The notes: generated by a model from the sequence alone, not told the origin. A DNA stretch of 13,307 bases from Segatella copri (GCF_019127135.1 NZ_JAHOEA010000074.1:1-13307), one strand, 5' to 3'. Counted from the stretch's first letter, positions 1-6,355 are shown. Numbers and translations are program-made.

Positions 1-61
1 CGTAATTACCCAGGGCGATGCCCTGGGCTAGGAGCTTCTGCCCTTTCAGGGCGTGCTGCTT
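1..61 (+). repeat. REP-like palindromic repeat, copy 1 (cut by window edge)
   Basis: Two GC-rich hairpins lie in a row: CCCAGGGC-gat-GCCCTGGG (9-27) and GCCC-tttca-GGGC (40-52). Positions 7-61 recur exactly, in reverse complement, at 9856-9910. A direct copy of 1-54 lies at 10007-10060 with two substitutions, one of them in the hairpin loop, so the stems are kept. No coding potential is claimed; a short ORF reading through it (MPWARSFCPF...) is a by-product of the repeat. A further 7-bp hairpin, TGCGTTT/AAACGCA, follows at 61-85. The element resembles the REP palindromes linked to RAYT transposases in other bacteria, but no transposase is in this window, so that link is inference. Confidence 0.85.
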
Positions 62-144
62 GCGTTTCTCCCAAAAACAAACGCATAGGAGCGGCGATAA
101 AGAAAAAATATCTCTTTTCTTTTCGTCAATTCGGATTTTTGATG

Positions 145-152
145 TACCTTTG
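145..152 (+). promoter_or_regulatory. Bacteroidetes -7 promoter box upstream of pyrK
   Basis: TACCTTTG matches the TAnnTTTG consensus of the Bacteroidetes primary sigma factor. The expected -33 region (about 121-124, TTTC in a T-rich stretch) is only a partial match to TTTG. Transcription would start near 158, leaving a 5' UTR of about 90 nt before pyrK. Within that UTR two 5-bp stems compete for the same bases: 164-168 with 186-190, and 173-177 with 187-191. Confidence 0.6.
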
Positions 153-250
153 CATCGTAGAAACGTAGGTGGGCGTAACCGGAAGCTACGCATACCTATT
201 TTATAATATACGTACATTATATAATAAGCATATTAAAAATTAGCAATAAG

Positions 251-1027
251 ATGAAAAAATATGTTCTCGACCTGAAGGTGGTTTCCGTAGAGGCGCTTAG
301 CGATAAGCACGTTTTGATTAAGCTTACCGATGAGAAACCTTTGCCTGAAATCTTGCCTGGCCAATTCGTTGAAGTAAGAGTAGACCATTCGCCTACTACC
401 ATGCTTCGCCGTCCTATCTCCATCAATTTCGTGGATCGTGAAAATAATCAGCTCTGGTTGCTCGTAGCAATGGTGGGCGACGGTACCCGTCAGCTCGGAC
501 AGCTCAAGGAGGGCGATGTGCTCAACTGCATGCTGCCTCTCGGCAACGGCTTCACCATGCCTACCGAGAAGAGCCAGAAATATCTGCTCGTAGGTGGTGG
601 CGTAGGTGTGGCTCCGCTCCTCTATTTCGGAAAACTCATCAAGGATTTCGGGGCTGAAGTTACCTTCCTGCTGGGTGCACGCAAGGCTACAGATCTGCTC
701 GAACTGGATGAGTTTGCCAAGATTGGTAAGGTATGCATCACTACCGAGGATGGCTCGGCTGGCGAGGTCGGTTTCGTTACCAACCACTCTGTTTTGGAGA
801 ATGAGAAGTTTGACATGATTTCTACCTGCGGTCCTAAGCCGATGATGGTGAGCGTGGCTCGCTTTGCCAAGAAGGCTGGCGTGGAGTGTGAGGTTTCTCT
901 CGAGAACAAGATGGCGTGTGGCGTGGGTGCCTGCCTCTGCTGCGTAGAGAAAACTACCGAGGGTAACCAGTGCGTCTGCAAGGATGGACCTGTCATCAAC
1001 ATCAAGAAACTTACTTGGGAAATCTAA
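251..1027 (+). CDS. pyrK: Dihydroorotate dehydrogenase electron transfer subunit PyrK
   Basis: Iron-sulfur flavoprotein partner of class 1B dihydroorotate dehydrogenase. It passes electrons from PyrD's FMN through a 2Fe-2S cluster and FAD to NAD+, in the cytoplasm, during pyrimidine synthesis. The 258-residue protein has the usual length. An N-terminal FAD-binding barrel carries RRPIS (53-57). A nucleotide-binding domain carries GGGVGVAP (115-122) and CGPKPM (193-198). The C-terminal cluster motif is C223-x4-C228-x2-C231, with C241 or C243 as fourth ligand, followed by DGPV. The start follows an A/T-rich stretch (ttagcaataag) without a Shine-Dalgarno sequence, normal in this phylum. pyrD follows 234 bp downstream on the same strand, which fixes the identity as PyrK rather than a related sulfide dehydrogenase or NfnA-type subunit. 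Confidence 0.93.
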   Translation: MKKYVLDLKVVSVEALSDKHVLIKLTDEKPLPEILPGQFVEVRVDHSPTTMLRRPISINFVDRENNQLWLLVAMVGDGTRQLGQLKEGDVLNCMLPLGNGFTMPTEKSQKYLLVGGGVGVAPLLYFGKLIKDFGAEVTFLLGARKATDLLELDEFAKIGKVCITTEDGSAGEVGFVTNHSVLENEKFDMISTCGPKPMMVSVARFAKKAGVECEVSLENKMACGVGACLCCVEKTTEGNQCVCKDGPVINIKKLTWEI

Positions 1028-1029
1028 TT

Positions 1030-1220
1030 AAGTGAAGAGTGAAGAACGAAGAGTGAAGAATTCGTTTGGAAGTAAAGAACGAAGAACAAAGAGTGAAGAA
1101 TTCGTTTGGAAGTGAAGAGTGAAGAACGAAGAGTGAAGAATTCGTTTGGAAACGAAGAACGAAGAGTGAAGAATTCGTTTGGAAACGAAGAACGAAAAGT
1201 GAAGAACGAAGAATTCTCTT
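1030..1220. repeat. Tandem GAAGAGT-type repeat between pyrK and pyrD
   Basis: About four and a half direct units, of 40, 40 and 33 nt plus a degenerate last one. The full units end with GAATTCGTTTGGA (ends at about 1070, 1110, 1150 and 1183). Each unit is built from shorter GAAGAAC/GAAGAGT words. A 31-nt core starting AAGTGAAGAGTGAAG recurs unchanged at 6356 and 12277, in each case just behind a stop codon. The array starts two bases after the pyrK stop and fills most of the gap to pyrD. It has no long ORF on the + strand. Confidence 0.9.
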
Positions 1221-1261
1221 GTCTTTGTTTGTAAAAACATTTTTAAGTAAAACAGAAGATT

Positions 1262-2170
1262 ATGGCTGATTTAAGTGTAAAGATAAAGGATTTGAAGTTG
1301 AAGAACCCTGTGATGACTGCATCGGGTACTTTCGGCTACGGATTAGAATTTGCCGATTTCGTTCCTCTGGAGGAGATTGGCGGTATTATCGTGAAGGGCA
1401 CTACCCTGGAGCCGCGCGAGGGAAACGACTATCCGCGTATGGCTGAAACGCCTCAGGGCATGCTCAACTGCGTAGGTTTGCAGAATAAGGGTGTGGAGTA
1501 TTTCTGCTCTCACATTTATCCTCAGATCAAGGACATTGATACCAATATGATTGTCAACGTGAGCGGACATTCGCCTGAGAGTTATGCTGAGTGTGCTGCG
1601 CGCATCAACGAGCTGGATAAGATTCCGGCCATAGAGCTGAACATCTCCTGTCCTAACGTGAAGGATGGCGGCATGGCTTTCGGTGTAACCTGCGAGGGTG
1701 CAGCCAGCGTGGTGAAGGCGGTGAGAAAGGTTTATAAGAAGACCCTCATCGTGAAGCTTTCGCCTAATGTTACCAGCATTGCCGACATCGCCCGTGCCGT
1801 GGAGGCTGAGGGTGCCGATTCTGTTTCGCTCATCAACACGCTGATGGGTATGGCGGTGGATATTGAGAAGCGCCAGCCTCTCTTGAGCATCCGTACGGGT
1901 GGTTTGAGCGGTCCTTGCGTTAAGCCTGTTGCCCTGCGCATGGTTTGGGATGTGGCTCATGCCGTAAACATTCCGGTTGTTGGTCTGGGCGGCATTTCTT
2001 CTGCCAAGGATGCCATTGAGTTCCTGATGTGCGGTGCTACGGCCATTGAGATCGGTACAGCCAACTTCATTGATCCTGCGGTTACGAAGAAGGTGAAGGA
2101 TGGAATCAACGAGTGGCTTGATGCTCACGGATGCAAGAGTGTGACTGAGATTATCGGGGCCATCAAGTAA
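1262..2170 (+). CDS. pyrD: Dihydroorotate dehydrogenase, class 1B catalytic subunit
   Basis: Oxidises dihydroorotate to orotate with FMN, the fourth step of UMP synthesis, and works as a heterotetramer with PyrK. The 302 residues form one TIM barrel. The family signature [11 protein letters not shown] is at 127-137 with catalytic C130; cysteine here marks class 1 enzymes (class 2 uses serine). N-terminal TASGTFGYG (19-27), INTLMGM (191-197) and the phosphate-binding GLGGIS (241-246) are present. No clear TAnnTTTG promoter is visible between the repeat array and the start, so co-transcription with pyrK through the repeats is likely. The start is followed by MADLSVKI, typical of the family. Confidence 0.95.
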   Translation: MADLSVKIKDLKLKNPVMTASGTFGYGLEFADFVPLEEIGGIIVKGTTLEPREGNDYPRMAETPQGMLNCVGLQNKGVEYFCSHIYPQIKDIDTNMIVNVSGHSPESYAECAARINELDKIPAIELNISCPNVKDGGMAFGVTCEGAASVVKAVRKVYKKTLIVKLSPNVTSIADIARAVEAEGADSVSLINTLMGMAVDIEKRQPLLSIRTGGLSGPCVKPVALRMVWDVAHAVNIPVVGLGGISSAKDAIEFLMCGATAIEIGTANFIDPAVTKKVKDGINEWLDAHGCKSVTEIIGAIK

Positions 2171-2183
2171 TAATAATAAGGTT

Positions 2184-2465
2184 ATGGATTTGAATCAGAT
2201 AAACCCTGTTCTGTTGCTTGCTACGCTGACGCAGCAGATTGTAGAGCAGGAGAAAGAATTGGCAGAACAGAAGGATTCTGCGGAACACTCGTCTGTAAAA
2301 GCCTCTCTGAGCGAGAACCTCCTGAAGCGCGGCAATCTGCTGATGCAGATGGGCGACAAGGATGGTGCCGGAAAGGACATGAAGCGCTACCTGGAGCTGA
2401 ACCCGGAGAAAGTAGGGGAGCTGACAGGAGAATTCAAGGCTGAAGGCAGAGAACATTGCAGATAA
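2184..2465 (+). CDS. Small TPR-like protein of unknown function
   Basis: A 93-residue protein starting 13 bp after the pyrD stop, so probably the last gene of the pyr transcript. Residues 1-30 are predicted helical and charged (QQIVEQEKELAEQK). Residues 44-76 resemble one tetratricopeptide motif: LLKRGNLLMQMGDKDGAGKD followed by an aromatic-containing segment and LELNPE. There is no signal peptide or membrane segment. A single TPR usually acts by dimerising or docking to a partner; which partner cannot be read from the sequence. Codon use matches the neighbouring genes. Position and composition support a real gene, but function is unknown. Confidence 0.7.
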   Translation: MDLNQINPVLLLATLTQQIVEQEKELAEQKDSAEHSSVKASLSENLLKRGNLLMQMGDKDGAGKDMKRYLELNPEKVGELTGEFKAEGREHCR

Positions 2466-2470
2466 AGGGA

Positions 2471-2500
2471 AAGAGTCGCCTGGCTCTTGAGTACATTTTT
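2471..2500 (+). terminator. Weak candidate terminator after the pyr genes
   Basis: A 5-bp stem AAGAG (2471-2475) with CTCTT (2484-2488), followed after seven bases by five T residues (2496-2500). The stem is short and the T-run is displaced, so this is tentative. Confidence 0.3.
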
Positions 2501-2593
2501 CTGCATTTTCCCGCATTCTGATGATAAAAAACGGGCGAAAATATGTTTTTTAGCATAAAATATAAGGAAAATCAAGAAAAAAATATCAAATTG

Positions 2594-2625
2594 TTTGGTA
2601 GTGTCAAAGAAAAATGTTACTTTTG
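2594..2625 (+). promoter_or_regulatory. Promoter of the Phe/Tyr operon
   Basis: A full Bacteroidetes promoter: TTTG at 2594-2597 (-33 box), a 20-nt spacer, then TACTTTTG at 2618-2625 (-7 box, TAnnTTTG). Transcription should start near 2632. This gives a leader of roughly 430 nt before pheA, long enough for the attenuator described below. It is the best-matching promoter in the window. Confidence 0.8.
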
Positions 2626-2653
2626 CAAACGAGTTGAGATTTTAGCAAGTCGA

Positions 2654-2767
2654 GACTTTGGAATCTGAGCACTCTCTGCTCCTTATATAAAAAGAGGTGT
2701 AGGAAAGGACTCGGGAATCTGAGCACAGACAAGCTCCTTATATAAAAAGGAGAAAGGGCTCGGAAAG
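2654..2767 (+). repeat. Imperfect tandem duplication in the pheA leader
   Basis: Copy 1 (2654-2707) and copy 2 (2708-2767) share GGAATCTGAGCAC and GCTCCTTATATAAAAAG in the same order, with a diverged segment between and after them. In copy 2 the shared block forms a hairpin, CTCCTT/AAGGAG (2734-2739 with 2747-2752). In copy 1 the 3' arm is AAGAGG and the stem is weaker. The duplication lies in the transcribed leader, upstream of the leader peptide. Its role is unknown. Confidence 0.8.
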
Positions 2768-2801
2768 AACAAAAGTGAGTAACATATAAAATGTAAAGAC
2801 A

Positions 2802-2879
2802 ATGAAGAAGTTTAACGCATTCTTTTTTAGCTATTACTTTTACTTTGCAAATAATTGTAAAGCGGGAAGTTGCGTGTAA
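2802..2879 (+). CDS. Phe/Tyr-rich attenuator leader peptide
   Basis: A 25-codon ORF (ATG at 2802, TAA at 2877-2879) in the transcribed leader of the Phe/Tyr operon. Residues 7-15 read FFFSYYFYF. With F4 this gives six Phe and three Tyr in 25 residues, nine of the twelve between positions 4 and 15. The start lies in an A-rich context, typical of this phylum. It is followed 36 nt after its stop by a terminator hairpin, with an alternative pairing that begins inside codons 19-22. By analogy with trp, his and pheA leaders of other bacteria, stalling at Phe or Tyr codons should favour read-through. It is not expected to have a function as a free protein. It is too short for routine gene calling. 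Confidence 0.88.
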   Translation: MKKFNAFFFSYYFYFANNCKAGSCV

Positions 2880-2928
2880 ATTTCAACTTAGGATATTAGA
2901 TTCTTGAAATCATCGAAACGGTCCCGCT
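2861..2928 (+). promoter_or_regulatory. Candidate antiterminator of the Phe/Tyr attenuator
   Basis: AGCGGGA (2861-2867) is exactly complementary to TCCCGCT (2922-2928). The 3' partner overlaps the 5' arm and inner stem of the terminator (2916-2929), so the two structures exclude each other. The enclosed stretch can add a 7-bp hairpin (2880-2886 with 2904-2910) or AAGTTG/CAACTT (2867-2872 with 2884-2889). The 5' arm starts 14 nt after the last Phe codon (2844-2846). A ribosome stalled there would leave it free, while one at the stop codon would cover it. Geometry is seen in the sequence; function is inferred. Confidence 0.7.
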
Positions 2929-2950
2929 CTTATTGAGTAGGACCGTTTTT
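2916..2950 (+). terminator. Attenuator terminator upstream of pheA
   Basis: A 9-bp stem AAACGGTCC (2916-2924) with GGACCGTTT (2940-2948), a small internal loop, then inner stem CTC/GAG (2927-2929 with 2935-2937) and a five-base loop. The 3' side runs into TTTTT (2946-2950). It lies 114 bp before pheA, inside the transcript, so it must be conditional for the operon to be expressed. Confidence 0.85.
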
Positions 2951-3064
2951 CGTAAAAAGAAGCCTGAAAAAACAAGAGATTCTCTGAAGCAGACTCAGAA
3001 AGAAAAGAATCAGAAAGAGGCATCCTGAGATACAACCATTGGGAATATACAAGATAAAAGAAAC

Positions 3065-3898
3065 ATGAAGAGAATAGCAATTCAAGGAGAGCTGGGATCT
3101 TTCCACGACATTACCGCCCACCAGTATTTCGAGGGCGAACAGATAGAAATCATCTGTTGTGCTACCTTCGAAGAGGTGTTCGAAAATATCAAGCGCGACC
3201 CTACCGTGATAGGCATCTGCGCCATTGAAAACACCATTGCGGGCAGTCTGCTCCACAATTACGAACTGCTCCGACAGAGCGGAGCCACCGTGGTAGGCGA
3301 GTATAAGCTCCACATAGAGCACAGCATCTGCTGTCTGCCAGAAGATGACTGGAGCACCCTGCAGGAGGTTCACTCCCATCCGGTAGCCCTCATGCAGTGT
3401 GGCAAGTTCCTGGCCAACCATCCCGACCTCAAGGCGGTGGAGGCAGAAGATACCGCAGGCTCGGCAGCCTACATCGCCCAGCACAAGGTAAGGGGGTGGG
3501 CAGCCATCTGCTCTTCTTACGCCGCCCACATGTACGGCATGAAGGTGCTGAAGGAAGACATCCACGACAATCCGCACAACTACACCCGGTTTCTCGTGGT
3601 CTGCAATCCGCAGAAGGCAGCCCTGCTCCGTCCCATCGAAAAGGCCAACAAGGCGAGCATCGTCTTCAGTCTGTCTCACGAAAAGGGATCGCTCTCCAAG
3701 GTGCTCACCATCCTGAGTTTCTACGACATCAATCTCACCAAGATCCAGTCGCTGCCGAACATCGGGCATGAATGGGAATACCTCTTCTACGTAGACCTCA
3801 CCTTCGACAACCTCACCCGATACCGCCAAAGCATAGACGCCATTACGCCGCTCGTGAAGAAGATAATGGTGTTGGGAGAATATGAGGAGAAGGAGTAG
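3065..3898 (+). CDS. pheA: Prephenate dehydratase with ACT domain
   Basis: Converts prephenate to phenylpyruvate in the Phe branch. At 277 residues it is a stand-alone dehydratase without the fused chorismate mutase of enterobacterial PheA; here the mutase is on the DAHP synthase downstream. The catalytic domain is about 1-185, opening with IAIQGELGSFHD (4-15) and ending with the catalytic TRF triad (174-176, T174). An ACT domain follows (about 197-272) and should bind Phe for feedback control. Its usual GAL and ESRP motifs are altered to GSL (208-210) and QSLP (228-231). It is the first structural gene after the attenuator and is followed 36 bp later by the aminotransferase. Confidence 0.95.
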   Translation: MKRIAIQGELGSFHDITAHQYFEGEQIEIICCATFEEVFENIKRDPTVIGICAIENTIAGSLLHNYELLRQSGATVVGEYKLHIEHSICCLPEDDWSTLQEVHSHPVALMQCGKFLANHPDLKAVEAEDTAGSAAYIAQHKVRGWAAICSSYAAHMYGMKVLKEDIHDNPHNYTRFLVVCNPQKAALLRPIEKANKASIVFSLSHEKGSLSKVLTILSFYDINLTKIQSLPNIGHEWEYLFYVDLTFDNLTRYRQSIDAITPLVKKIMVLGEYEEKE

Positions 3899-3922
3899 TT
3901 GATAGTTTATAGTTAATAGTTA
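3895..3922. repeat. ATAGTTA-type short repeat after pheA
   Basis: Starting at the pheA stop, the word (G/T)ATAGTT(A/T) is repeated about three times (AGTTGATAGTTTATAGTTAATAGTTA) with a period of 8 to 9 bases, filling most of the 36-bp gap. It is a low-complexity repeat with no hairpin or promoter match. Confidence 0.7.
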
Positions 3923-3934
3923 AAAATAAGAATT

Positions 3935-5104
3935 ATGATACAACCAGCCAATAGAGTAACGGAAATACAGGAATACTACTTCAGCCGCAAGCTGAAGGAA
4001 GTGGCTAAGCTTAATGCCGAGGGCAAAGACATCATCAGTCTGGCCATCGGAAGTCCAGACATGCCGCCTTCTAAGCAGACCATTGATAAGCTCTGCGAGG
4101 TAGCCAACAATCCAAACGCACACGGATATCAGCCTACGGTGGGCATACCAGAGTTGCGCAAAGCAATGGCTGGTTTCTACAAGCGCTGGTATGATGTAGA
4201 CCTCGACTGGGCTACCGAAATCCAGCCCCTCATAGGTAGCAAGGAAGGCATCCTGCACGTAACGCTCGCCTTCTGCAACCCTGGCGACGAGGTGCTCATC
4301 CCGAACCCGGGATACCCTACCTACACCGCCATCAACAAGATTTTGGGCACCAAGATTACCTATTACGACCTGAGAGAGGACAACGGATGGCAGCCCGATT
4401 TCGACGCCCTGGAGAAGATGGACCTGAGCCACGTAAAGCTGATGTGGACCAACTATCCTAACATGCCGACAGGCGGTGTGGCGAAGCGCGAAACCTACGA
4501 AAAGCTGGTGGCATTTGCCCAGAAGCACAACATCGTGGTAGTGAACGACAACCCATATTCGCTCATCCTCAACGAGCACCCTATGAGCATCATGCAGGTG
4601 CCGGGAGCCAAGGACTGCTGCATCGAGTTCAATTCTCTGAGCAAGAGCCACAACATGCCAGGCTGGCGTGTGGCGATGATTTCGAGCAACAAGACCTTCA
4701 TCTCATGGATTCTGAAGGTGAAGAGCAACATCGACAACGGAAGCTTCCGAGGCATACAGCTGGCTGCAGCCGAGGCGATGCTGAACAACACGGATGAATG
4801 GCACCGCGAGAACAACATCCAGAACTACCGCCGCCGCCGCGACATTGCCGAGGAGATAATGAAGGTGCTCGACTGCCAGTTTGACCCTAACCAGGTGGGC
4901 ATGTTCCTTTGGGGCAAGATACCGGAGAAATATGCCGATGTAGAAGACCTGACAGAGAAGATTCTGCATGAGGCTCGCGTCTTCATCACCCCAGGCTTCA
5001 TCTTCGGAACCAACGGCAAGCGTTACATCCGTATCAGCCTCTGTGCCAAGGATGAGAAGATGAAAGAGGCCCTGGAGAGAATCAAGAAGGTTTTTGAAAG
5101 GTAA
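3935..5104 (+). CDS. Class I/II PLP-dependent aminotransferase, probably aromatic
   Basis: Fold-type I aminotransferase of 389 residues. PLP-site residues are visible: D205 and Y208 in NDNPYSL, K237 as the Schiff-base lysine in SLSKSHNMPGWR, R245 nearby, and a C-terminal arginine in RYIRISL for the substrate carboxylate. The usual NPTG motif reads NMPTG (176-180), so the Asn that normally precedes Pro is Met (M177). Its place between pheA and the DAHP synthase indicates transamination of phenylpyruvate and 4-hydroxyphenylpyruvate to Phe and Tyr. The overall sequence also resembles AspC/AlaA/LL-DAP aminotransferases, so exact substrate range is inference. The start, MIQPANRVTEIQEYYFSRKL, is typical of this family. 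It is separated from the next gene by 180 bp of repeats, not by a clear terminator. Confidence 0.88.
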   Translation: MIQPANRVTEIQEYYFSRKLKEVAKLNAEGKDIISLAIGSPDMPPSKQTIDKLCEVANNPNAHGYQPTVGIPELRKAMAGFYKRWYDVDLDWATEIQPLIGSKEGILHVTLAFCNPGDEVLIPNPGYPTYTAINKILGTKITYYDLREDNGWQPDFDALEKMDLSHVKLMWTNYPNMPTGGVAKRETYEKLVAFAQKHNIVVVNDNPYSLILNEHPMSIMQVPGAKDCCIEFNSLSKSHNMPGWRVAMISSNKTFISWILKVKSNIDNGSFRGIQLAAAEAMLNNTDEWHRENNIQNYRRRRDIAEEIMKVLDCQFDPNQVGMFLWGKIPEKYADVEDLTEKILHEARVFITPGFIFGTNGKRYIRISLCAKDEKMKEALERIKKVFER

Positions 5105-5191
5105 AAAGGTAAAAGGGTAAAAAGGTAAAAAGGTAAAAAGAGCCTTAACCCCTTTGAAAGGTAAAAAAGTAAAAAGGTAAAAAGAGCCTTT
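5093..5191. repeat. GGTAAAA-type repeat with duplicated gene end
   Basis: Multiple GGTAAAAA words follow the aminotransferase stop in two blocks. Both begin with TTTGAAAGGTAAAAA (5093-5107 and 5153-5167) and end with AAAAAGAGCCTT. The first block starts inside the coding region: it contains the last two codons and the stop. The second block therefore looks like a copy of the gene's own 3' end plus its tail. Confidence 0.8.
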
Positions 5192-5210
5192 CCCCTTTCC
5201 GTCCCCGTTC

Positions 5211-5229
5211 CCAGCGATTCCATCGCTGG
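5211..5229. repeat. Isolated GC-rich palindrome upstream of the DAHP synthase
   Basis: CCAGCGAT-tcc-ATCGCTGG is a perfect 8-bp hairpin with a three-base loop, flanked by CCCGTTC and TCCCCCGGG. There is no T-run, so it is probably not a terminator. It looks like a single REP-type palindrome, of a different sequence family from those at 1-61 and 9805-10060. Confidence 0.6.
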
Positions 5230-5284
5230 TCCCCCGGGCTTTAATCTTAAAGATAAAAAAGTAAAAAATTAAAAATATACGACT

Positions 5285-6352
5285 ATGGAATTAGAATTAG
5301 AACCATTGAATTTTCCTAGTGATCAGGAACGCCCTTGCGTCATTGCCGGCCCTTGCTCGGCAGAGACAGAAGAGCAAGTGATGACTACCGCTAAGCAGTT
5401 GGCTGCCAAAGGTTGCCACATGTTCCGCGCAGGTGTGTGGAAGCCACGCACCAAACCGGGAGGCTTCGAGGGTAACGGCGAGAAGGCCTTGCCTTGGATG
5501 AAGCAGGTGAAGGAAGAAACAGGCATGCTGACAGCTACTGAGGTGGCTACCCCAGAGCATGTAGAGCTCGCGCTGAAATATGGAATCGACATTCTGTGGG
5601 TAGGCGCACGTACTTCTGCCAACCCATTCGCCATGCAGGCACTTGCCGACAGTCTTCAGGGCGTAGACGTGCCTGTGCTCGTTAAGAACCCGGTAAACCC
5701 AGACCTCGAGCTCTGGATCGGTGCCCTGCAGCGCATCAACCAGGCAGGCATCAAGAAGCTCGGTGCCATCCACCGCGGATTCTCCAGCTTCGACAAGAAG
5801 ATTTACCGCAACCTCCCTATGTGGCAGATTCCTATTGAGTTGCACCGCCGCATACCACAGTTGCCAATCATCTGCGACCCTAGCCACATCGGCGGCCGCC
5901 GCGACCTCATCGCCCCTCTCTGCCAGCAGGCAATGGACTTAGGTTTCGACGGACTCATCGTTGAGAGCCACTGCAGCCCAGACGATGCATGGAGCGATGC
6001 CAAGCAGCAGGTTACCCCAGATGTGCTGGATTACATCCTCAGCCTCCTCGTAGTGCGCGATGAGCATTATTCTACAGAGGGTCTGCACCAGCTGCGCGGT
6101 CAGATTGACGAGTGCGACAACCAGCTGATGGATCTCCTGGCTAAGCGTATGCGCGTTTGCCGCGAGATTGGTACCTACAAGAAGGAGCACAACATGACCA
6201 TCGTTCAGACCAGCCGTTACAACGAGATTCTCGACAAGCGTGGTGCCCAGGCTGCCCTCTGCGGCATGAGCCCTGAGTTTGCCGCTCAGATTTTCGAGCA
6301 CATCCATGAGGAGAGTGTTCGCCAGCAGTTGGAAATCCTGAACCAGAAGTAA
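5285..6352 (+). CDS. Bifunctional DAHP synthase / chorismate mutase
   Basis: Catalyses two steps: condensation of PEP and erythrose 4-phosphate to DAHP (entry to the shikimate pathway), and chorismate to prephenate. The 355-residue protein has a DAHP synthase barrel (about 10-255) with GPCSAE (22-27; C23 metal ligand), active-site K134 in VLVKNP, DPSH (198-201; H201) and VESH (226-229; E227). An AroQ-type mutase follows (about 263-355), with LRGQIDECD (270-278; R271), R288, K299 and R311. In the characterised Prevotella nigrescens enzyme of this layout, the C-terminal mutase domain gives allosteric inhibition by prephenate; similar control here is inference. The fusion puts the entry enzyme and branch-point mutase in one operon with pheA and tyrA. 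The start is preceded by an A-rich region. Confidence 0.95.
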   Translation: MELELEPLNFPSDQERPCVIAGPCSAETEEQVMTTAKQLAAKGCHMFRAGVWKPRTKPGGFEGNGEKALPWMKQVKEETGMLTATEVATPEHVELALKYGIDILWVGARTSANPFAMQALADSLQGVDVPVLVKNPVNPDLELWIGALQRINQAGIKKLGAIHRGFSSFDKKIYRNLPMWQIPIELHRRIPQLPIICDPSHIGGRRDLIAPLCQQAMDLGFDGLIVESHCSPDDAWSDAKQQVTPDVLDYILSLLVVRDEHYSTEGLHQLRGQIDECDNQLMDLLAKRMRVCREIGTYKKEHNMTIVQTSRYNEILDKRGAQAALCGMSPEFAAQIFEHIHEESVRQQLEILNQK

Positions 6353-6355
6353 ATT

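Noticed and set aside
18..206. ORF starting MPWARSFCPF at the window start, with a similar one at 10024 and an antisense one near 9944
   Set aside because: They read through the REP-like palindrome, recur only because the repeat recurs, and have no conserved protein features.
1030..1220. CRISPR-like array
   Set aside because: The units are contiguous direct repeats of unequal length (40, 40, 33) without unique spacers, and there are no cas genes.
2791..2796. ATG-TAA minimal start-stop ORF just ahead of the leader peptide
   Set aside because: A start-stop pair could in principle load ribosomes near 2802, but a six-base match in A/T-rich DNA is expected by chance.
2930..3829. Long antisense ORF opposite pheA, and similar antisense ORFs opposite pyrD, the aminotransferase, the DAHP synthase and ffh
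   Set aside because: They are frame shadows of strongly supported genes, with compositions unlike real proteins and no promoters on the minus strand.
5211..5229. Terminator between the aminotransferase and the DAHP synthase
   Set aside because: The hairpin is strong but no T-run follows, and the downstream gene has no visible promoter of its own.
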